From: Brucella pituitosa
Lineage (GTDB): Bacteria > Pseudomonadota > Alphaproteobacteria > Rhizobiales > Rhizobiaceae
Assembly (NCBI RefSeq): GCF_003049685.1
Contig: NZ_PYSY02000001.1
Span: forward strand, 1,240,001-1,304,000
Length of the DNA: 64,000 bases
Direction: 5' to 3'
Position numbers and translations under genes: made by a program. The notes beneath the pieces were generated by a model that saw nothing but the letters and a program-made list of their open reading frames with translations, did no database searches and was not told where the DNA came from. This document shows, piece after piece, positions 19,866 through 29,111 of the stretch (the first letter of the stretch is position 1; each line of letters starts with the position of its first letter).

Positions 19866-20388
19866 CGATGCTACCCACCGCCATGTTGTCGATGCGCTTC
19901 AAGCTCATCCCGATGACTGGAACGAGTTCCTTGTCAACGCGGACAGACACTGTGACATTCATGGTGTTTTTATCGGCAACGCGCGCAAGCATCGCGCCAT
20001 TAAGTTCCTTGCGGTTCAGGCCGAGAACCACTTTGTTTCCAGTCACCGAACCTGACGTTACATTCAGCCCCTTGCCCTCTGCACCGTCATTGAACTTGCC
20101 GGCATAGCTGGAACCAACGCGCGTGACAGTTGCCTTCATTGGTTGAGAGAAAACACCGACCCGGCAAGAGCCATCCAGTGTCATGCCGACTGCGTCGTTG
20201 GGCGTTGTGCCTGCCAGCGAGCAAACAAACTTGGTGCCCTTATATTTCCCGGCGACAATTTCACCCGGACCGGACCATTGGCCCTCAATTGTCTGGAAAA
20301 ACTGTTCATCCTTATCTGCGGCCAGAGCTGGCGCAGCAAAAAGCGATGCGGGCAGTAGCGTGAGGCATGCAGCGATGTAGTTTTTCAT
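19855..20388 (-). CDS. Secreted protein of unknown function
   Basis: 177 aa with a classical signal peptide (MKNYIAACLTLLPASLFAAPALA, cleavage before ADKDE). The mature part reads like a small beta-rich domain: IEGQWSGPGEIVAGKYKGTKFVC, then TVTRVGSSYAGKFNDG and SGSVTGNKVVLGLNRKELNG. Two cysteines (in FVCSLAG and GSCRVG) could form a disulfide. I do not recognise a named family; similar periplasmic hypothetical proteins occur in Rhizobiales. Own promoter expected in the gene-free stretch upstream. Confidence 0.75.
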   Translation of the reverse strand: MKNYIAACLTLLPASLFAAPALAADKDEQFFQTIEGQWSGPGEIVAGKYKGTKFVCSLAGTTPNDAVGMTLDGSCRVGVFSQPMKATVTRVGSSYAGKFNDGAEGKGLNVTSGSVTGNKVVLGLNRKELNGAMLARVADKNTMNVTVSVRVDKELVPVIGMSLKRIDNMAVGSIAKN

Positions 20389-20714
20389 ATTCAGCTCTGT
20401 CCCGGAATCTCGACCCTAAGGCACCATTCCAATAATTTATCTGTAAAGACTTCGCAACCGAATGCCCAACCATCGGGCGTCAGTGCGTTTCTTTGGCGCA
20501 AGGATCACAGATTCGAGCACCCGATACGTCTATCTCATATTCGTTGCGAATGGTTAATGCTTCGTTGTCATAGCCATTAAAGTCAACGTTATTACCAGAA
20601 TATGAATGTACTCTAGAGCGCGTTTCGATCTGATTGGATCAGATCGGCGCTCTAAATATTTATTTTAACGCGCATCTTTGTCCGAAAACCGTTTCACACT
20701 TTTCGGGATGCGCT
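20389..20714. other. Intergenic region containing an RS repeat
   Basis: The left 220 bp show no gene and probably carry the promoter of the secreted-protein gene. The right 100 bp are the palindromic repeat described separately. Confidence 0.5.
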
Positions 20715-20718
20715 CTAG
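20613..20718 (+). repeat. Bru-RS/RIME-like palindromic intergenic repeat (copy A)
   Basis: About 105-bp element bounded by CTAG on both sides. Its left half contains GATCTGATTGGATCAGATC and its right half GAAAACCGTTTCACACTTTT. It is nearly identical to the copy at 39769. Length and structure match the Brucella Bru-RS class as I remember it. The right-hand CTAG supplies the TAG stop of the adjacent minus-strand gene. Confidence 0.8.
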
Positions 20719-21806
20719 CTGCGAGATGTCGGTTTCGTGCCTTTCTCGCCGCTTATGCGCGCGATATCGCCAATAAAGTCACCAACGCCGGGACGTTTTT
20801 CCGAATTAAACGGAAAGGGGCGCACAACATCCATAGCTGCGATTCCGATGCGGGCAGTCATCAATCCATTGACTACACCTTCACCGAGTTTCGCAGAAAG
20901 GCGCGATGCCAGTCCATGGCCGATGAGCTGCTGAATGACACTGTCACCCATGGCAATAGTTCCAGTCACGGCAAGATGCGCCACGACCCGACGTGCAAGT
21001 TTGAGAAAACCCAATGTCCCCGGACGTCCACCGTAAAGCTGTGATAGCCGCCGGATCAGGCGGGCGGATTCAAAAATCACATAGCCGATATCGACAAGCG
21101 CGCGCGGGCTGATCGCGGTTACGATGGAAACTCGCTTTGAAGCATTCAGGATTAATGCACGCGCTTCACGATCAAGCGGGCGCAATATTTCAGTCTCAGC
21201 AAGGCGGATCAGATTGCGGCCATCGATAATATCATCAGCCAGCCCGTCGAGCATTTGTCGTCCACGTGCGGTTTCAGGCAGGCCTGCCGCTATTGTGCGA
21301 AGCGCGTCAACAGCCTTGCGTGCCGCTGCCATATCATCACGCTCCGCCGCATCGGCGGCATCTTTGCGCAAGTGCTGCACCGATGCCAGCCGCCGTAAAG
21401 CCCATAATTCTCGCACGATAATTGCAACGAATGAAGCAAGCGCAATCAAGGCCACGCCAAGCGCCGTCCAGCCAAGCCAGTCAGCACGCGTGAAAAGCGC
21501 CCGAATGAGGTCTTCGGTCCAAATGCCAATGGCAAATGAAACCAATATGCCGAGAGCCCCCAACAAGACCTTGCTCAAAGACCAGCGCCGCCGGGGCGGC
21601 GCTTCAAATGACGGGTCCAAAACTTCCAGTTCAGCCGCTTCCTCGTCGCTCAAGGCAAAGACGTCAGTTTCTGGAACGACCTTATCCAGGTCTGTGACAG
21701 CACGCGGACGACGCGGTGCTTCTTGCTTCGCCTCAGATGCCGAAACTGTTTCTGTTGGCTTCTTAACGGTAAACGCTGCGGGTTTGCGTGGAGGCTGCTC
21801 ACTCAT
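20715..21806 (-). CDS. UPF0283/TIGR01620-family inner-membrane protein (YcjF-like)
   Basis: 363 aa. A charged cytoplasmic N-terminus (about 1-75) is followed by two transmembrane helices (about 78-98 and 112-135; LLGALGILVSFAIGIW, ALGVALIALASFVAIIV). Then comes a C-terminal domain with amphipathic helices containing SPRALVDIGYVIFESARLIRRL. This matches the YcjF/UPF0283 family. It is the second gene after the YcjX-like ATPase (4-nt overlap), the same pairing as ycjX-ycjF in enterobacteria, where both are tied to envelope stress. The stop codon TAG lies in the edge of repeat copy A. Confidence 0.88.
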   Translation of the reverse strand: MSEQPPRKPAAFTVKKPTETVSASEAKQEAPRRPRAVTDLDKVVPETDVFALSDEEAAELEVLDPSFEAPPRRRWSLSKVLLGALGILVSFAIGIWTEDLIRALFTRADWLGWTALGVALIALASFVAIIVRELWALRRLASVQHLRKDAADAAERDDMAAARKAVDALRTIAAGLPETARGRQMLDGLADDIIDGRNLIRLAETEILRPLDREARALILNASKRVSIVTAISPRALVDIGYVIFESARLIRRLSQLYGGRPGTLGFLKLARRVVAHLAVTGTIAMGDSVIQQLIGHGLASRLSAKLGEGVVNGLMTARIGIAAMDVVRPFPFNSEKRPGVGDFIGDIARISGEKGTKPTSRS

Positions 21807-23263
21807 GCCAGACGATCCCCGATTAGAAACTGGAGTGCACGATCAAGCCTGATATGGGGCAATGAAAGAGTTAAACCTTCGGCTGTTTTCTCCAGACGTG
21901 GAGGTCTGAAACGCACGAAGCGAATGGCTGATTCGTGGCTCGAAAGTGAAGGCTCGAATATTACATTAGGATTTTTTGGTAAATCACCGGGAAATATAGC
22001 AGTTTCTGTTTCGCCATCGAACACTTCTGCATCAATTCGTTCGCCTCTAAGCGGTGTCCCGATGATGACTGGCAGTGTGTCCTTGCCTTCTTTCACAGTT
22101 GCTTCACGCGTGGCTCGAACAGCCGCCATAGCCAGCACGTCAATATCAGCACCTGAAAAATCAGCGCGTTCTATTGCGCGTTCAACAAGACGGCGAACAA
22201 TCGCCTGCAACCTGTCATGGCTCTCGTGGTGAAGATGATCAGCTTTGGTAGCTGCAACCAGAATACGGCCAATGCGACGCTGGATAAGGCCAGTCAGTAG
22301 ATTGGCGCGACCGGGACGAAAGCAAGAAAGAATGTCGGTCAGTGCGCGTTCAAGGTCGGCCACCACGGCACCACCTGCATTCATGGCTTGCATGGCATCA
22401 ATCAGGATAATCTGGCGATCAAGCCGGGCGATGTGTTCACGGAAGAACGGTTTTATCACATGCGTTTTGTAGGCCTCATAGCGACGCTCCATCATTGCGG
22501 CCAGACTGCCGGTTTTGAAATCTTCCGGCTTCAGTCCGGGTAAGGGAGCAAAAGTAAGCGCGGGTGAACCTTCAAGATCACCTGGCATCAGAAAACGCCC
22601 CGGCGGCAGTGTTGACAGAGCACGTTCGTCTGCTTTGCCAGCACGCAGATAAGCCGTGAAGCTTCTGGCCAGTCGTTGAGCGGTCAATTCGTCTGCATTG
22701 TCGGACGGCGAAACGGTTTGCGCGTCGTGCAGCCACATCTGTGCAAGATCAATATGCGTTGGCTCACTGGCCAGAGCAAAGGAATCCGCACTGAATTCGC
22801 TATAGGTCTTTCCGAGCAGGGGGAGGTCGAGCAACCACTCACCGGGATAATCGACAATATCGACCGACAGTCGCCCCGGCGAAAGCCAGCGACCCCACGC
22901 GGATGCGGTCTCATATTCAATCGTGAGACGAAGTTGCGAGATAGCACGCGTCGAATCCGGCCAGATACGTTCGTCGAGCAAAGCCGAAAGATGTTCTTCA
23001 TACTGAAAACGCGGAACGGCATCATCTGGCTGCGGTTCGAGCATGGAACGTGAAATGCGACCCGACTTGTAGGCTTCAAACAGGGGCAGGCGCCCGCCAT
23101 GCACCATATTGTGCACCAGTGCGGTTATGAAAACCGTCTTACCAGCGCGAGAAAGACCAGTGACACCAAGTCTCAACGATGGAGACATCAAACCCGTTGC
23201 TCGATCTGTCAGCGTATCGAGCGCAATCCTTGCTTCATCGCCGAAACTGGTCAGTTTTGCCAA
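21803..23263 (-). CDS. YcjX/DUF463-family P-loop NTPase
   Basis: 486 aa. P-loop GLSRAGKT near residue 35 after LRLGVTG, a DIVDYPGEWLLDLP segment acting as Walker B/switch, and VAATKADHLHHESH, which resembles a G4-like motif. These are hallmarks of the YcjX (DUF463) family of dynamin-like or stress-associated GTPases. First gene of a two-gene operon with the YcjF-like membrane protein, which probably anchors it to the inner membrane. Function in the cell is not firmly known. Confidence 0.9.
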   Translation of the reverse strand: MAKLTSFGDEARIALDTLTDRATGLMSPSLRLGVTGLSRAGKTVFITALVHNMVHGGRLPLFEAYKSGRISRSMLEPQPDDAVPRFQYEEHLSALLDERIWPDSTRAISQLRLTIEYETASAWGRWLSPGRLSVDIVDYPGEWLLDLPLLGKTYSEFSADSFALASEPTHIDLAQMWLHDAQTVSPSDNADELTAQRLARSFTAYLRAGKADERALSTLPPGRFLMPGDLEGSPALTFAPLPGLKPEDFKTGSLAAMMERRYEAYKTHVIKPFFREHIARLDRQIILIDAMQAMNAGGAVVADLERALTDILSCFRPGRANLLTGLIQRRIGRILVAATKADHLHHESHDRLQAIVRRLVERAIERADFSGADIDVLAMAAVRATREATVKEGKDTLPVIIGTPLRGERIDAEVFDGETETAIFPGDLPKNPNVIFEPSLSSHESAIRFVRFRPPRLEKTAEGLTLSLPHIRLDRALQFLIGDRLA

Positions 23264-23357
23264 TTGTTCCCTCGTGAGAATTACATCTTGTCACAGCCAT
23301 ACATAGGAACTCGTGAGGCGTATCAACAAGGAAGCGTTGGATTCAATCGATAAGTCC

Positions 23358-23858
23358 TTAATTAGGCAGAGGAAAACTATCCAGGAAACCTTGCCCACGA
23401 GCAATCTCCGATAGCGGCCCATCAAAGTTGATTGTAGCGAGTGCTGCCGTCGGGAAGCCAGCTTCGAGCCTTGAAAGGCTTGAGGGTTCACCATCGCCGC
23501 AAAGAGCCAATGCAAGGTCTTCCATACTTGGGTTGTGCCCGACCAGCATCAATTGGTCTGAATCTGCATTTTTCTTTATCGCCTGCATATATTCGCCGGC
23601 ACCGCCACTATAGATCGTCTCATCGATGATCATTTCTGCATCTATTCCGAGCCGTTCAATCAAACCGGACGCAGTTTCGCGCGTGCGGCATGAAGCAGAA
23701 AGCAAAACCTTGTCCGGAAAAAGCTTCGACGTCTTCATAGCTTCAGCCAACAGGTTCAATGAGGAGATACCTTCTTCGTCCAGCGGCCTGTCAAAGTCTT
23801 TCATTGCAGGCTTTGCCCATATTGCTTTGGCATGGCGGAGGAGAAAAAGACGACTCAT
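23358..23858 (-). CDS. SixA-like histidine phosphatase
   Basis: 166 aa. Histidine phosphatase fold with the catalytic RHG-type motif LFLLRHAKA at the N-terminus, the second Arg region SASCRTRETASGL, and the second His in LMLVGHNPSMEDLA. Short members of this type (SixA) remove phosphate from phosphohistidine proteins such as HPt domains or NPr. Substrate not determinable here. Located just upstream of the YcjX-like gene on the same strand (about 95 bp gap). Confidence 0.85.
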   Translation of the reverse strand: MSRLFLLRHAKAIWAKPAMKDFDRPLDEEGISSLNLLAEAMKTSKLFPDKVLLSASCRTRETASGLIERLGIDAEMIIDETIYSGGAGEYMQAIKKNADSDQLMLVGHNPSMEDLALALCGDGEPSSLSRLEAGFPTAALATINFDGPLSEIARGQGFLDSFPLPN

Positions 23859-24255
23859 TGAGGGCTCCAGAGTGCATTTTGACGCGCTTGCGGCTCAATT
23901 CATGCCACATTTTCTGCAAGATTGCTCCGTCTACATGCAGTTTCGGGCAACTTTCTGGTATGACGTGTGAATATTCACAGATAGTTTTGCTACATAATTG
24001 GGCATAATCTGAAGGATCGATTGTTCTTCATTTGTAATTATGTTTCTTAAGCAGGCGACTACCTAATAGTTTGAAGTCTTTTATAAAAACAAAATCGAAT
24101 AAATTACTTTTTAAAATTCAGATGCATATTTTTTCATCAAAATCACACAATTTTGATGAATTAAAAAGTAGTGAGACGTGTGTGTTTGATGTTGTGTCCT
24201 TGTTGCTATGGACTTATATAACCGCTCGCGTCTCCTAGATGTGGGGTGATTCAGA
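23859..24255. other. Divergent intergenic region upstream of dksA
   Basis: About 400 bp without a gene. A strongly AT-rich block (about 24040-24165) suggests an upstream activating (UP) region for the dksA promoter. No specific operator recognised. Confidence 0.5.
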
Positions 24256-24672
24256 ATGAGTGAATTGATCGACCTTGACTATAGGCCCACTGAAGACGAG
24301 CCGTTCATGAATGAACGGCAGAAGTCTTACTTTCGTGCAAAACTTGTTGCATGGAGGAATGATATTCTGCGCGAAGCGCGCGAAACTCTCGAAGCGCTGC
24401 AGCAGGAAAATGCAAATCACCCGGACCTGGCGGATAGGGCATCCTCCGAAACGGACCGGGCAATTGAACTTCGCGCTCGTGACAGGCAGCGCAAACTGAT
24501 TTCCAAAATCGATGCAGCTTTAAGCCGTATTGACGAAGGGACCTATGGTTTCTGTGAAGAAACCGGCGATCCAATCAGTTTGAAACGACTTGATGCACGA
24601 CCAATCGCAACGCTTTCTATTGAAGCACAAGAGCGCCATGAGCGCCGCGAAAAGGTCTATCGCGACGATTGA
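24256..24672 (+). CDS. dksA: RNA polymerase-binding transcription factor DksA
   Basis: 138 aa. An N-terminal coiled coil binds in the RNA polymerase secondary channel and, with ppGpp, tunes rRNA and stress promoters. The globular end reads GTYGFCEETGDPISLKRLDARPIATLSIEAQ. Of the four zinc Cys of E. coli DksA (C-x2-C-x17-C-x2-C) only the first remains, as in other alphaproteobacterial DksA proteins that do not need zinc. GGGGTG 9 nt before the ATG supports the start. Single gene with a strong terminator. Confidence 0.95.
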   Translation: MSELIDLDYRPTEDEPFMNERQKSYFRAKLVAWRNDILREARETLEALQQENANHPDLADRASSETDRAIELRARDRQRKLISKIDAALSRIDEGTYGFCEETGDPISLKRLDARPIATLSIEAQERHERREKVYRDD

Positions 24673-24701
24673 TCTTCATCAGGTTGAGTAGAAAATTCTT
24701 T

Positions 24702-24729
24702 AAAGGCTGCGTCTCACGCAGCCTTTTTT
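24702..24729 (+). terminator. Rho-independent terminator of dksA
   Basis: AAAGGCTGCGT pairs perfectly with ACGCAGCCTTT around CTC, followed by T residues. Confidence 0.92.
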
Positions 24730-24752
24730 CTTTGTGCTCTAATCAGTCAAAA

Positions 24753-24790
24753 AGTAAGGGTATCAGCCTGTTCGACTGATACCCTTGATT
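24753..24790 (-). terminator. Terminator of the FliO-like gene
   Basis: Perfect 11-bp stem AAGGGTATCAG/CTGATACCCTT with a 9-nt loop; on the minus strand it is followed by ACTTTTTGA. Confidence 0.8.
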
Positions 24791-24836
24791 TTAGCCATTG
24801 CTTTCAAGCTCATCACTTTCAAGCAATGAGGATTAC

Positions 24837-26090
24837 TTAAAAGTTGCGGGTCTCATTCTTGGTAAGTTCACCGAGAAGTTTTTCCATTTCATCCTCGATG
24901 CTGTCATCCGGCTTGCCACCATTCGGAGAGATATCGAGCGACCCCAGAAGCTCTTCTTCGAAAATATCCACTTCCAGCATTTCAGGTTCATTGTCGGCAG
25001 AACCAGTAGGGCTTTCTGTTTCAAGATCAGCCATGATGGCATCGTGAAAAGCGCCGCCAAGATCGCCAAGATCATCATCAACCGCTTCCGGGGCTTCCGG
25101 CACCGGATTTGAAGGAGCAGAAACTTGCTCTGTCTTGAGGGCAGGCGGCGTGAAATCTGGTGCTGATGAGGTCGTCACCGCCGGGCTTTGTAAAATGTCA
25201 CCGATTTCAGGAGCTGTTGCCTTTGCACTCGCCGTCACTTCACGCTCTGGCGTAACACCACCAAGATCAGAGGCTGCAACAGTTGCCGCTGCAGCTGCAG
25301 CGGCACTGGCACCCAGGCCGGACGTTGAGCTGAGAACCCCACGCGAAACCTGGCTGAGAGGGTAGGCAGGATGCAAGCGTGGTGACTGTGGCTGTTCCGC
25401 CGGACGCTCAGCTGGCAGTACCGTGCGTGGTTGTGGCGGATAGTTGGGAGCTGGGCGTGGCGGCTGTGGACGCGCCTGAATGGCGGGTGCCTCAACAGTT
25501 TTGGGTGCCTGAGGAGCAACTGGCGTGACGGGCGGGCGTGGAGGAGCGCGAAACTGTGGCGTTTCAGGATTCACCTGCTGAGATGGTGTTTCCCGAACTG
25601 GTTCTGATTTGCGCTGCACCGGCGTTTCGATCGGGGAATTCAGTTGAATGGCTTCGCCTTTTTCCACCGCTTGCTGGGTGAGAGCCGGTCGCTCTGTCAC
25701 CTCGGAAGTGATGCTTGCCTCATGCTGACGAAAACGTTCGATATGTTCCGCTTCGATACGCACGCTTTGCGCACGAGAATTGGCCCGCGATTCCATGACG
25801 ATATTCTGTTCGACGACCACGTCAGTAGGACCACCGATAAGCAGAAGATGTTCAACATCATCACGGCGGATCAGAACCAGCTTGCGGCGGCTATCCACCG
25901 CTGCTGCATCCATAACCGAAAGTCTTGGCTGACGTCCTGTTCGACCGTTCGTGGCAAAAGTTCCACCGCTGAAGCGACGAATAATACTCAGAACAACGAA
26001 AATTCCGCCTAAAATGATCGCAAAAATAAGGATGAAGCCGACAATATTTGCCGCGCTTTCTCCAACAAGACCGCTGAGCCATTCCTTCAT
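24837..26090 (-). CDS. FliO-like membrane protein with long Pro-rich cytoplasmic tail
   Basis: 417 aa. One transmembrane helix (about residues 15-40; IVGFILIFAIILGGIFVVLSII) is followed by a FliO-type small domain (about 55-95) with LSVMDAAAVDSRRKLVLIRRDDVEHLLLIGGP in two adjoining parts. The rest is a long low-complexity region rich in Pro, Ala, Gln and Glu. FliO helps assemble the FliPQR export gate of the flagellar type III system. Here the gene stands alone, next to cckA rather than in a flagellar operon, as seen in other Rhizobiales. A non-flagellar role is possible. Confidence 0.75.
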   Translation of the reverse strand: MKEWLSGLVGESAANIVGFILIFAIILGGIFVVLSIIRRFSGGTFATNGRTGRQPRLSVMDAAAVDSRRKLVLIRRDDVEHLLLIGGPTDVVVEQNIVMESRANSRAQSVRIEAEHIERFRQHEASITSEVTERPALTQQAVEKGEAIQLNSPIETPVQRKSEPVRETPSQQVNPETPQFRAPPRPPVTPVAPQAPKTVEAPAIQARPQPPRPAPNYPPQPRTVLPAERPAEQPQSPRLHPAYPLSQVSRGVLSSTSGLGASAAAAAAATVAASDLGGVTPEREVTASAKATAPEIGDILQSPAVTTSSAPDFTPPALKTEQVSAPSNPVPEAPEAVDDDLGDLGGAFHDAIMADLETESPTGSADNEPEMLEVDIFEEELLGSLDISPNGGKPDDSIEDEMEKLLGELTKNETRNF

Positions 26091-26516
26091 GCGGGTAACC
26101 CTCTCATACTAAAACGAATAATGTCCGGTTGACGGAAACCACAAATTCCCCGCGCTTCAAATCAACGTGACAACTCATGTCTATAGAACACTAGTTCAAT
26201 TTACCCTGCTTGGGAATGTTCCATCAATTTGCTAGAAACATATGATCCCCAGCCAAAACAGTGCAAAACACCTTAGTAGATGCTGTTTTGAGGTCGGCAA
26301 GCTTGTGCTGTCGGGCAATTAACGCATTCTGCGAATCGTATATACCCTGCAATATGCGTCAAAATCTGGCACAAGACATGAAGCTGGAAAACGATGCAGG
26401 GAACGTGATTGGTTTTGCTTGATGAATAAGATAGCGCTTGAGCTGGAAGTAACAGCGAACGGACGATTTGTCGTCCATGCAGTTCAGCCAAACAGCATGA
26501 AAGGGCAGTGGGCCTG
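26091..26516. other. Divergent intergenic region upstream of cckA
   Basis: About 425 bp between the divergent FliO-like and cckA genes. It contains promoter-length sequence plus a short reading frame directly coupled to cckA (listed separately). No other element recognised. Confidence 0.45.
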
Positions 26517-26517
26517 A
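26422..26517 (+). CDS. Possible 31-aa leader ORF translationally coupled to cckA
   Basis: A small frame MNKIALELEVTANGRFVV... (31 codons) whose TGA stop overlaps the cckA ATG (TGATG). It is itself preceded by an even shorter frame (MKLENDAGNVIGFA) that ends in TGATG at its own start. No strong ribosome-binding site is visible, so it may be chance. If real it would couple or attenuate cckA translation. Confidence 0.3.
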   Translation: MNKIALELEVTANGRFVVHAVQPNSMKGQWA

Positions 26518-29087
26518 TGTCGCGACAGACGGACGATAATTATCCGAAACCGCTCGTCATGCCGAAGCGTGGCTCAAGCTCAGCTCTAAGGCTCCTGATT
26601 ATCGGCATTGTGCTGACAGTAGCAGCCCTTGTCTATTTCCTGTTTCGCGACAAGCTCGGTGACGGTTTTGCTATCGTCCTGATGGGCATATTGTCCATGA
26701 TTGGCGTGTTCTATCTATTTGGCGCTGCCACAGGTCTAATCCAGTTCAGCCAGCGTCATGGCGGGCAGGATCTGGCTCATACCTTCATGGATACGCTGCC
26801 AGAAGGAACCGTAATTTCGGATTCCCGTGGCCAGATCGTTTACGCCAATAATTCCTATGCCGGGATGACCGGAGTAGCCACTGCCGACGGCGTACGCTCG
26901 CTCGACAATATCCTCACGAATGAACCCGCTGCCTCGGATGCGATCTATCGCCTGACAAATGCTGTCCGCGATGGCCTCTCAGGGCAGGAAGAAGTGCGCA
27001 TTTCCGGCGGTCTTTCACGTGATGGCCATGGCTCTGCCGCACCAGTCTGGTATCGCATCAAAGCGCGTCCAGTCGATGGCGGACAGGACTTCAAGGGGCA
27101 ACTGGTCGCCTGGCAGATTGCCGACATTTCCGATGAGCGTGCCGAACAGGAGCGCTTCTTTCAGGAACTGCAGGAAGCGATCAATCATCTCGATCACGCA
27201 CCAGCCGGTTTTTTCTCTGCTGATCCGGCCGGGCGCATCATCTATTTAAACGCAACGCTCGCGGAATGGCTTGGCGTCGATCTCACCCAATTCACACCGG
27301 GTTCGCTTACACTCAACGATATTGTTGCAGGCAGCGGAATGGCGCTCATTAAGGCCGTCAAGGCAGAACCGGGCACCAGCCGTAATACAGTCATCGACCT
27401 TGATCTGATCAAGCGCAACGGCCAGAGCCTCGCTGTTCGTTTCTATCACCGGGTTCAGGCCGCACGCGACGGAACACGCGGCACAAGTCGCACAATCGTG
27501 CTGGATCGCGCAGAGGGGGATGATTCATCGGCAGCATTGCGTTCTGCTGAAGTGCGATTCACGCGCTTCTTCAATTCAGCACCGATGGCAATTGCCGCTG
27601 TGGATGCCGAAGGGCACACATTGCGCACCAATGCGCGCTTCCTCGACATTTTTGCACCCGTTGTTGATCGTGATGCGGTCGATAATCGTGTGAAGCTTGA
27701 AAAGGTCGTTCATGAACGTGACCGCGAAACCTTCAATAAGGCACTGGCCGCAGCATTTGCGGGGCAGGCCAGCATTTCGCCGGTCGATACTGTTCTTCCG
27801 GGCAATGAAGAGCGCCACATTCGTTTCTATTTGAGTGCTGTCACCGATCTGCGCGAAACCAGCGAAGAAGCTGCCATCATTTCTGCAGTGGAAACTACCG
27901 AGCAGAAAGCGCTCGAAAATCAGATGGCGCAAAGCCAGAAGATGCAGGCCGTTGGTCAGCTTGCCGGTGGTATTGCCCACGACTTCAACAACGTGTTGAC
28001 TGCGATTATCATGTCGTCGGATCTGCTGCTGAGCAATTATCGCGCGTCCGACCCGTCCTTCCCGGACATCATGAACATCAAGCAGAACGCAAATCGCGCG
28101 GCTTCTCTCGTTCGACAGCTACTGGCCTTCTCACGCCGTCAGACGCTGCGTCCAGAAGTTCTTGACCTTACCGATGTGCTGGCCGATCTGCGCATGCTTC
28201 TGGCACGCCTCGTTGGCAAGGATATCGGTCTTAAGATCGAGCATGGACGTGATGTCTGGCCGGTTAAGGCTGATCTTGGCCAGTTCGAGCAGGTTGCCGT
28301 CAACCTGGCCGTGAATGCCCGTGACGCCATGCCGGAGGGCGGCGAGATCACTTTGCGCACGCGCAATGTCAAAGCGTCCGAAGCGGCAAAGCTTAACTAT
28401 CGAGACCTCCCTGAAGCCGACTATGTCGTCTTTGAAGTTGCAGACAATGGCACCGGCATTCCTGCGGACGTGCTTGAGAAAATCTTCGAACCGTTCTTCA
28501 CCACGAAGGAAGTAGGCAAGGGGACGGGTCTCGGTCTTTCGATGGTCTATGGCATCATCAAACAGACCGGCGGCTTCATCTATTGCGATTCCGAAGTCGG
28601 TAAGGGCACAACCTTCAAAATTTTCCTCCCGCGCCACATTGAAGAAAAGGGTGCGGATAACGCGCCGGTAGCAGTCAAAGAGAAGAAGGTCGAGAAAGCA
28701 ACTGACCTCTCGGGCTCTGCAACAGTTCTGCTTGTTGAGGACGAAGACGCGGTTCGTATGGGCGGTGTACGCGCACTGCAGTCGCGCGGCTATACTGTGC
28801 ACGAAGCGGCGTCAGGCGTCGAAGCTCTTGAAGTTCTCGAAGAACTGAACGGCCAGGTCGATATCGTTGTCTCCGATGTTGTTATGCCTGAAATGGACGG
28901 CCCGACACTTCTCCGCGAACTGCGTAAGACACATCCGGACATCAAGTTCATCTTTGTATCCGGTTATGCAGAAGACGCATTTGCACGTAATCTGCCAGCC
29001 GATGCCAAGTTTGGTTTCTTGCCTAAACCGTTCTCTCTCAAACAGTTAGCGACTGCTGTTAAAGAAATGCTGGAGAAAGAGGATTGA
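26517..29087 (+). CDS. cckA: Hybrid sensor histidine kinase CckA
   Basis: Cell-cycle kinase that, through ChpT, controls CtrA phosphorylation. About 856 aa. Two N-terminal transmembrane helices (about 25-75) are followed by PAS-type sensor domains (around 85-200, 220-340 and 350-460). The HisKA phosphorylation site is in [14 protein letters not shown], the HATPase N box in [14 protein letters not shown], the G boxes in DNGTGIP and [12 protein letters not shown], and the C-terminal receiver domain begins [12 protein letters not shown] with phospho-acceptor Asp in [13 protein letters not shown]. Start chosen at the ATG; a GTG 9 nt upstream is too close to the AAGGG ribosome-binding site. Confidence 0.95.
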   Translation: MSRQTDDNYPKPLVMPKRGSSSALRLLIIGIVLTVAALVYFLFRDKLGDGFAIVLMGILSMIGVFYLFGAATGLIQFSQRHGGQDLAHTFMDTLPEGTVISDSRGQIVYANNSYAGMTGVATADGVRSLDNILTNEPAASDAIYRLTNAVRDGLSGQEEVRISGGLSRDGHGSAAPVWYRIKARPVDGGQDFKGQLVAWQIADISDERAEQERFFQELQEAINHLDHAPAGFFSADPAGRIIYLNATLAEWLGVDLTQFTPGSLTLNDIVAGSGMALIKAVKAEPGTSRNTVIDLDLIKRNGQSLAVRFYHRVQAARDGTRGTSRTIVLDRAEGDDSSAALRSAEVRFTRFFNSAPMAIAAVDAEGHTLRTNARFLDIFAPVVDRDAVDNRVKLEKVVHERDRETFNKALAAAFAGQASISPVDTVLPGNEERHIRFYLSAVTDLRETSEEAAIISAVETTEQKALENQMAQSQKMQAVGQLAGGIAHDFNNVLTAIIMSSDLLLSNYRASDPSFPDIMNIKQNANRAASLVRQLLAFSRRQTLRPEVLDLTDVLADLRMLLARLVGKDIGLKIEHGRDVWPVKADLGQFEQVAVNLAVNARDAMPEGGEITLRTRNVKASEAAKLNYRDLPEADYVVFEVADNGTGIPADVLEKIFEPFFTTKEVGKGTGLGLSMVYGIIKQTGGFIYCDSEVGKGTTFKIFLPRHIEEKGADNAPVAVKEKKVEKATDLSGSATVLLVEDEDAVRMGGVRALQSRGYTVHEAASGVEALEVLEELNGQVDIVVSDVVMPEMDGPTLLRELRKTHPDIKFIFVSGYAEDAFARNLPADAKFGFLPKPFSLKQLATAVKEMLEKED

Positions 29088-29111
29088 TGAAAGTTATCGG
29101 TTCGGAAAGCG

